NCBI GenBank assembly: GCA_040754255.1 | Contig: JBFMDA010000020.1 | Span: 1-24,476, forward strand | Source: SURF-25 sp040754255 | Lineage (GTDB): Bacteria > Omnitrophota > Gorgyraeia > Gygaellales > Profunditerraquicolaceae | Reading direction: 5' to 3' | Length of the DNA stretch: 24,476 bases | Shown here: in pieces, positions 22,761 to 24,476 of the stretch | Position numbering within the stretch: the first letter of the stretch is position 1 | Layout: each line of letters begins with the position of its first letter | Position numbers and translations under genes: made by a program | Notes under the pieces: generated by a model | Seen by the model: the letters and a program-made list of their open reading frames with translations, nothing else | Database searches by the model: none | Told to the model about the DNA's origin: nothing

Positions 22761-23699
22761 TCAAGAACTGCCCAGCTTTTTCCGGAAATACGGGGTGGTC
22801 CTTTCTAACCCTTCTTTAAGGCCGATGCGCGGGTTCCAGGCGAGCATTTTTTTAGCCCTGGAAAGGTCAGGACGCCGCTGCCTGGGATCGTCTTCGGGTA
22901 ACGGCAAAAAAGTTATCTTTGAAGACGAGCCTGTCAGCGTAATGACCTGTGTTGCCAGTTCAAGTATCGTAAATTCAAATTCCGTGCCAAGGTTTAAAGG
23001 CCCAGGATATTCTATTTCTAAAAACTTCAATATCCCTTCTACCAGGTCGTCAATGTAACAAAATGAACGCGTCTGGTCCCCTTTGCCATACACGGTCAGG
23101 TCCTTTCCGGCAAGTGCCTGGCATATAAAGTTTGATACTACCCGCCCATCGTCAAGCCGCATTGAAGGGCCGTAGGTATTGAAGATCCTGATAATTTTTG
23201 TATCGATATTGTGTTCCCTGCGGTAGGCAAAGGTCAATGCCTCGGCTGCCCTCTTTGCTTCGTCATAACAGGAACGCACCCCTATTGGGTTTACATTGCC
23301 CCAGTACTCCTCGGGTTGAGGGCTTACCATGGGATCGCCATATACCTCAGAAGTAGAAGCTAAGAAAAATTTGGCATTATGAAGCTTAGAGATCCCCAGG
23401 CAATTGTGAGTGCCTAACGTCCCCACCTTTAATGTTTTGATGGGGTGTTTTAGGTAATCTTTCGGCGAAGCAGGAGAAGCGAAATGCAGGATCCAATCCA
23501 GTTTTTCAGAGATTTTGAGGGGTTCTGAAATATCGTGTTCTATCAGCGTAAACGCGGGGTCATCGACCAAATCCTTAATGTTATCTTTATCCCCTGTAAT
23601 AAAATTATCAACGCAAATGACCGCATTTCCTTGCCACAGCAGTGCACGACTCAAGTGGCTTCCGATAAACCCGGCCCCGCCAGTAATGAGTATCCTCAT
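22761..23699 (-). CDS. UDP-glucuronate decarboxylase (UDP-xylose synthase)
   Basis: 312 residues of the extended SDR family with strong UXS signatures. TGGAGFIGSHL starts at 6. HFASPASPKDYLKHPIKTL lies at 72-90. LASTSEVYGDP carries the Ser/Glu catalytic region with Glu118, and Tyr145 and Lys149 form YDEAK. FNTYGPSMRLDDGRVVSNFI is nearly diagnostic. The enzyme converts UDP-glucuronate to UDP-xylose with internal NAD recycling. The gene upstream encodes UDP-glucose dehydrogenase, which makes its substrate, and overlaps it by 4 nt. UDP-xylose, or another pentose derived from it, is therefore a likely donor for glycosyltransferases in this locus. A dehydratase with altered specificity is less likely. 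Confidence 0.94.
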   Translation of the reverse strand: MRILITGGAGFIGSHLSRALLWQGNAVICVDNFITGDKDNIKDLVDDPAFTLIEHDISEPLKISEKLDWILHFASPASPKDYLKHPIKTLKVGTLGTHNCLGISKLHNAKFFLASTSEVYGDPMVSPQPEEYWGNVNPIGVRSCYDEAKRAAEALTFAYRREHNIDTKIIRIFNTYGPSMRLDDGRVVSNFICQALAGKDLTVYGKGDQTRSFCYIDDLVEGILKFLEIEYPGPLNLGTEFEFTILELATQVITLTGSSSKITFLPLPEDDPRQRRPDLSRAKKMLAWNPRIGLKEGLERTTPYFRKKLGSS

Positions 23700-24476
23700 T
23701 TTCCGCTCCGTCCGATGCTTTTATATACAAAGCCCATTGCCCGCATCTGCTGCGGGTCAAACATATTCCGCCCGTCAATGATGACCGGTTGTCGTAATAT
23801 TTTTTTGATCTTTTTTAAATCGAGCTCTTTGAACTCCCGCCATTCGGTCAAAATCGCCATACAATCGCTTTTGCGCACTGCCTCATACGGGTTGTCGCAG
23901 AACGTAACTCCTTTTAACTGCGATTTTGCCCTTTCCATCGCCTTAGGGTCATAGGCCTTCACTTTTGCGCCCGCGCCAAGCAAGAGCTTTATTATATCAA
24001 TGGCAACCGACGAGCGGATATCGTCGGTGTCCGGCTTAAAACTCAAGCCCAGCACACCGATGGTCTTATCTTTAATAATCCAGAGCGCCTCTTCGATCTT
24101 TTTTAAAAACACGTCTTTGCGCTCCTGGTTAATTTTGCGGGCAGCCTTGAGCAGCTCAAAGTCATAACCCTTCTGCGCTGCCAGGTGAATAAAGGCATCC
24201 ACGTCTTTGGGAAAGCATGACCCTCCGAACCCGATACCCGGGCGTAAAAACTCTTTACCGATACGGGTATCCAGGCCCATCGCGAGTGCTACCTTTTCGA
24301 CATCGGCATTAATCTTTTCGCACACATTTGCGATCGCATTAATAAAGGAGATCTTGGTTGCCAGGAATGAATTACAGGCGTGCTTTATCAACTCGGCAGT
24401 ATTGATGCTTGTGGCAACAATAGGTGCCTTAAACGGTTTATACAATTGGCGCATTATTTTCTCTGCACGTTCGCTG
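23696..24476 (-). CDS. ugd: UDP-glucose 6-dehydrogenase, partial (N-terminus beyond right edge)
   Basis: The reading frame is open to the right edge, giving 259 visible residues; the N-terminal NAD-binding domain (about 190 residues) is outside the window. The visible part starts SERAEKIMRQLYKPF, includes AELIKHACNSFLATKISFINAI, and has the catalytic cysteine motif GFGGSCFPKD. It continues through GLSFKPDTDDIRSSVAI and ILTEWREFKELD, all typical of the Ugd dimer-linker and UDP-binding domains. It oxidises UDP-glucose to UDP-glucuronate, the substrate of the neighbouring decarboxylase. UDP-GlcNAc and UDP-ManNAc dehydrogenases are related, but the UXS neighbour favours UDP-glucose. The stop overlaps the next start by 4 nt. 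Confidence 0.94.
   Translation of the reverse strand, partial: SERAEKIMRQLYKPFKAPIVATSINTAELIKHACNSFLATKISFINAIANVCEKINADVEKVALAMGLDTRIGKEFLRPGIGFGGSCFPKDVDAFIHLAAQKGYDFELLKAARKINQERKDVFLKKIEEALWIIKDKTIGVLGLSFKPDTDDIRSSVAIDIIKLLLGAGAKVKAYDPKAMERAKSQLKGVTFCDNPYEAVRKSDCMAILTEWREFKELDLKKIKKILRQPVIIDGRNMFDPQQMRAMGFVYKSIGRSGK

Overview
The window reads as one dense, single-strand glycan (cell-surface polysaccharide or lipopolysaccharide-type) biosynthesis locus. I support 24 protein-coding genes, all on the minus strand, so the biological reading order runs from base 24476 down to base 1. Both end genes are cut by the window edges. Most junctions are 4-nt stop/start overlaps (ATGA) or abutting stop and start codons, as expected of long co-transcribed units. 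I see no rRNA, tRNA, CRISPR array, insertion sequence or recombinase, and no gene-free stretch over 300 bases.

Region 24476-19783 (nucleotide-sugar supply): UDP-glucose 6-dehydrogenase (N-terminus cut off), UDP-glucuronate decarboxylase, glucose-1-phosphate thymidylyltransferase (rmlA), a small SDR that looks like plant-type NRS/ER 3,5-epimerase/4-reductase, dTDP-glucose 4,6-dehydratase (rmlB) and a SemiSWEET-type three-helix membrane protein. Together these predict UDP-xylose and dTDP-L-rhamnose, the latter apparently without separate rmlC/rmlD genes. Region 19721-14220 (assembly): a Wzx-type flippase, two GT2 glycosyltransferases overlapping by 65 nt, a B12-binding-type radical SAM protein with an atypical CX4CX2C motif, and an unknown beta-rich repeat protein. 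A 165-bp gap then holds a plausible sigma70 promoter with a near-palindrome in its spacer. Region 14054-1 (modification and transfer): a Gfo/Idh/MocA oxidoreductase plus hexapeptide acyltransferase pair, a B12-type radical SAM protein, a polytopic GT-C-like membrane protein, a DUF362-ferredoxin protein, a second Gfo/Idh/MocA enzyme, a GT2 enzyme, another B12-type radical SAM protein, two paralogous SPASM-type radical SAM proteins separated by an SDR, a GT4 glycosyltransferase, and a fourth B12-type radical SAM protein cut by the left edge.

The most unusual feature is six radical SAM proteins (four with an N-terminal B12-type region, two SPASM-type) packed among glycosyltransferases and sugar-nucleotide enzymes, next to a ferredoxin-like candidate electron carrier. 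By inference the locus makes a glycan or glycolipid carrying radical-chemistry modifications such as C-methylation, deoxygenation or epimerisation. The substrate cannot be read from sequence.

Organism: a bacterium, probably Gram-negative and anaerobic. Arrays of B12-type radical SAM genes next to GT2, Gfo/Idh and hexapeptide acyltransferase genes are typical of uncultivated lineages such as Candidatus Omnitrophota. This placement is inference from gene content only. No marker gene is present.
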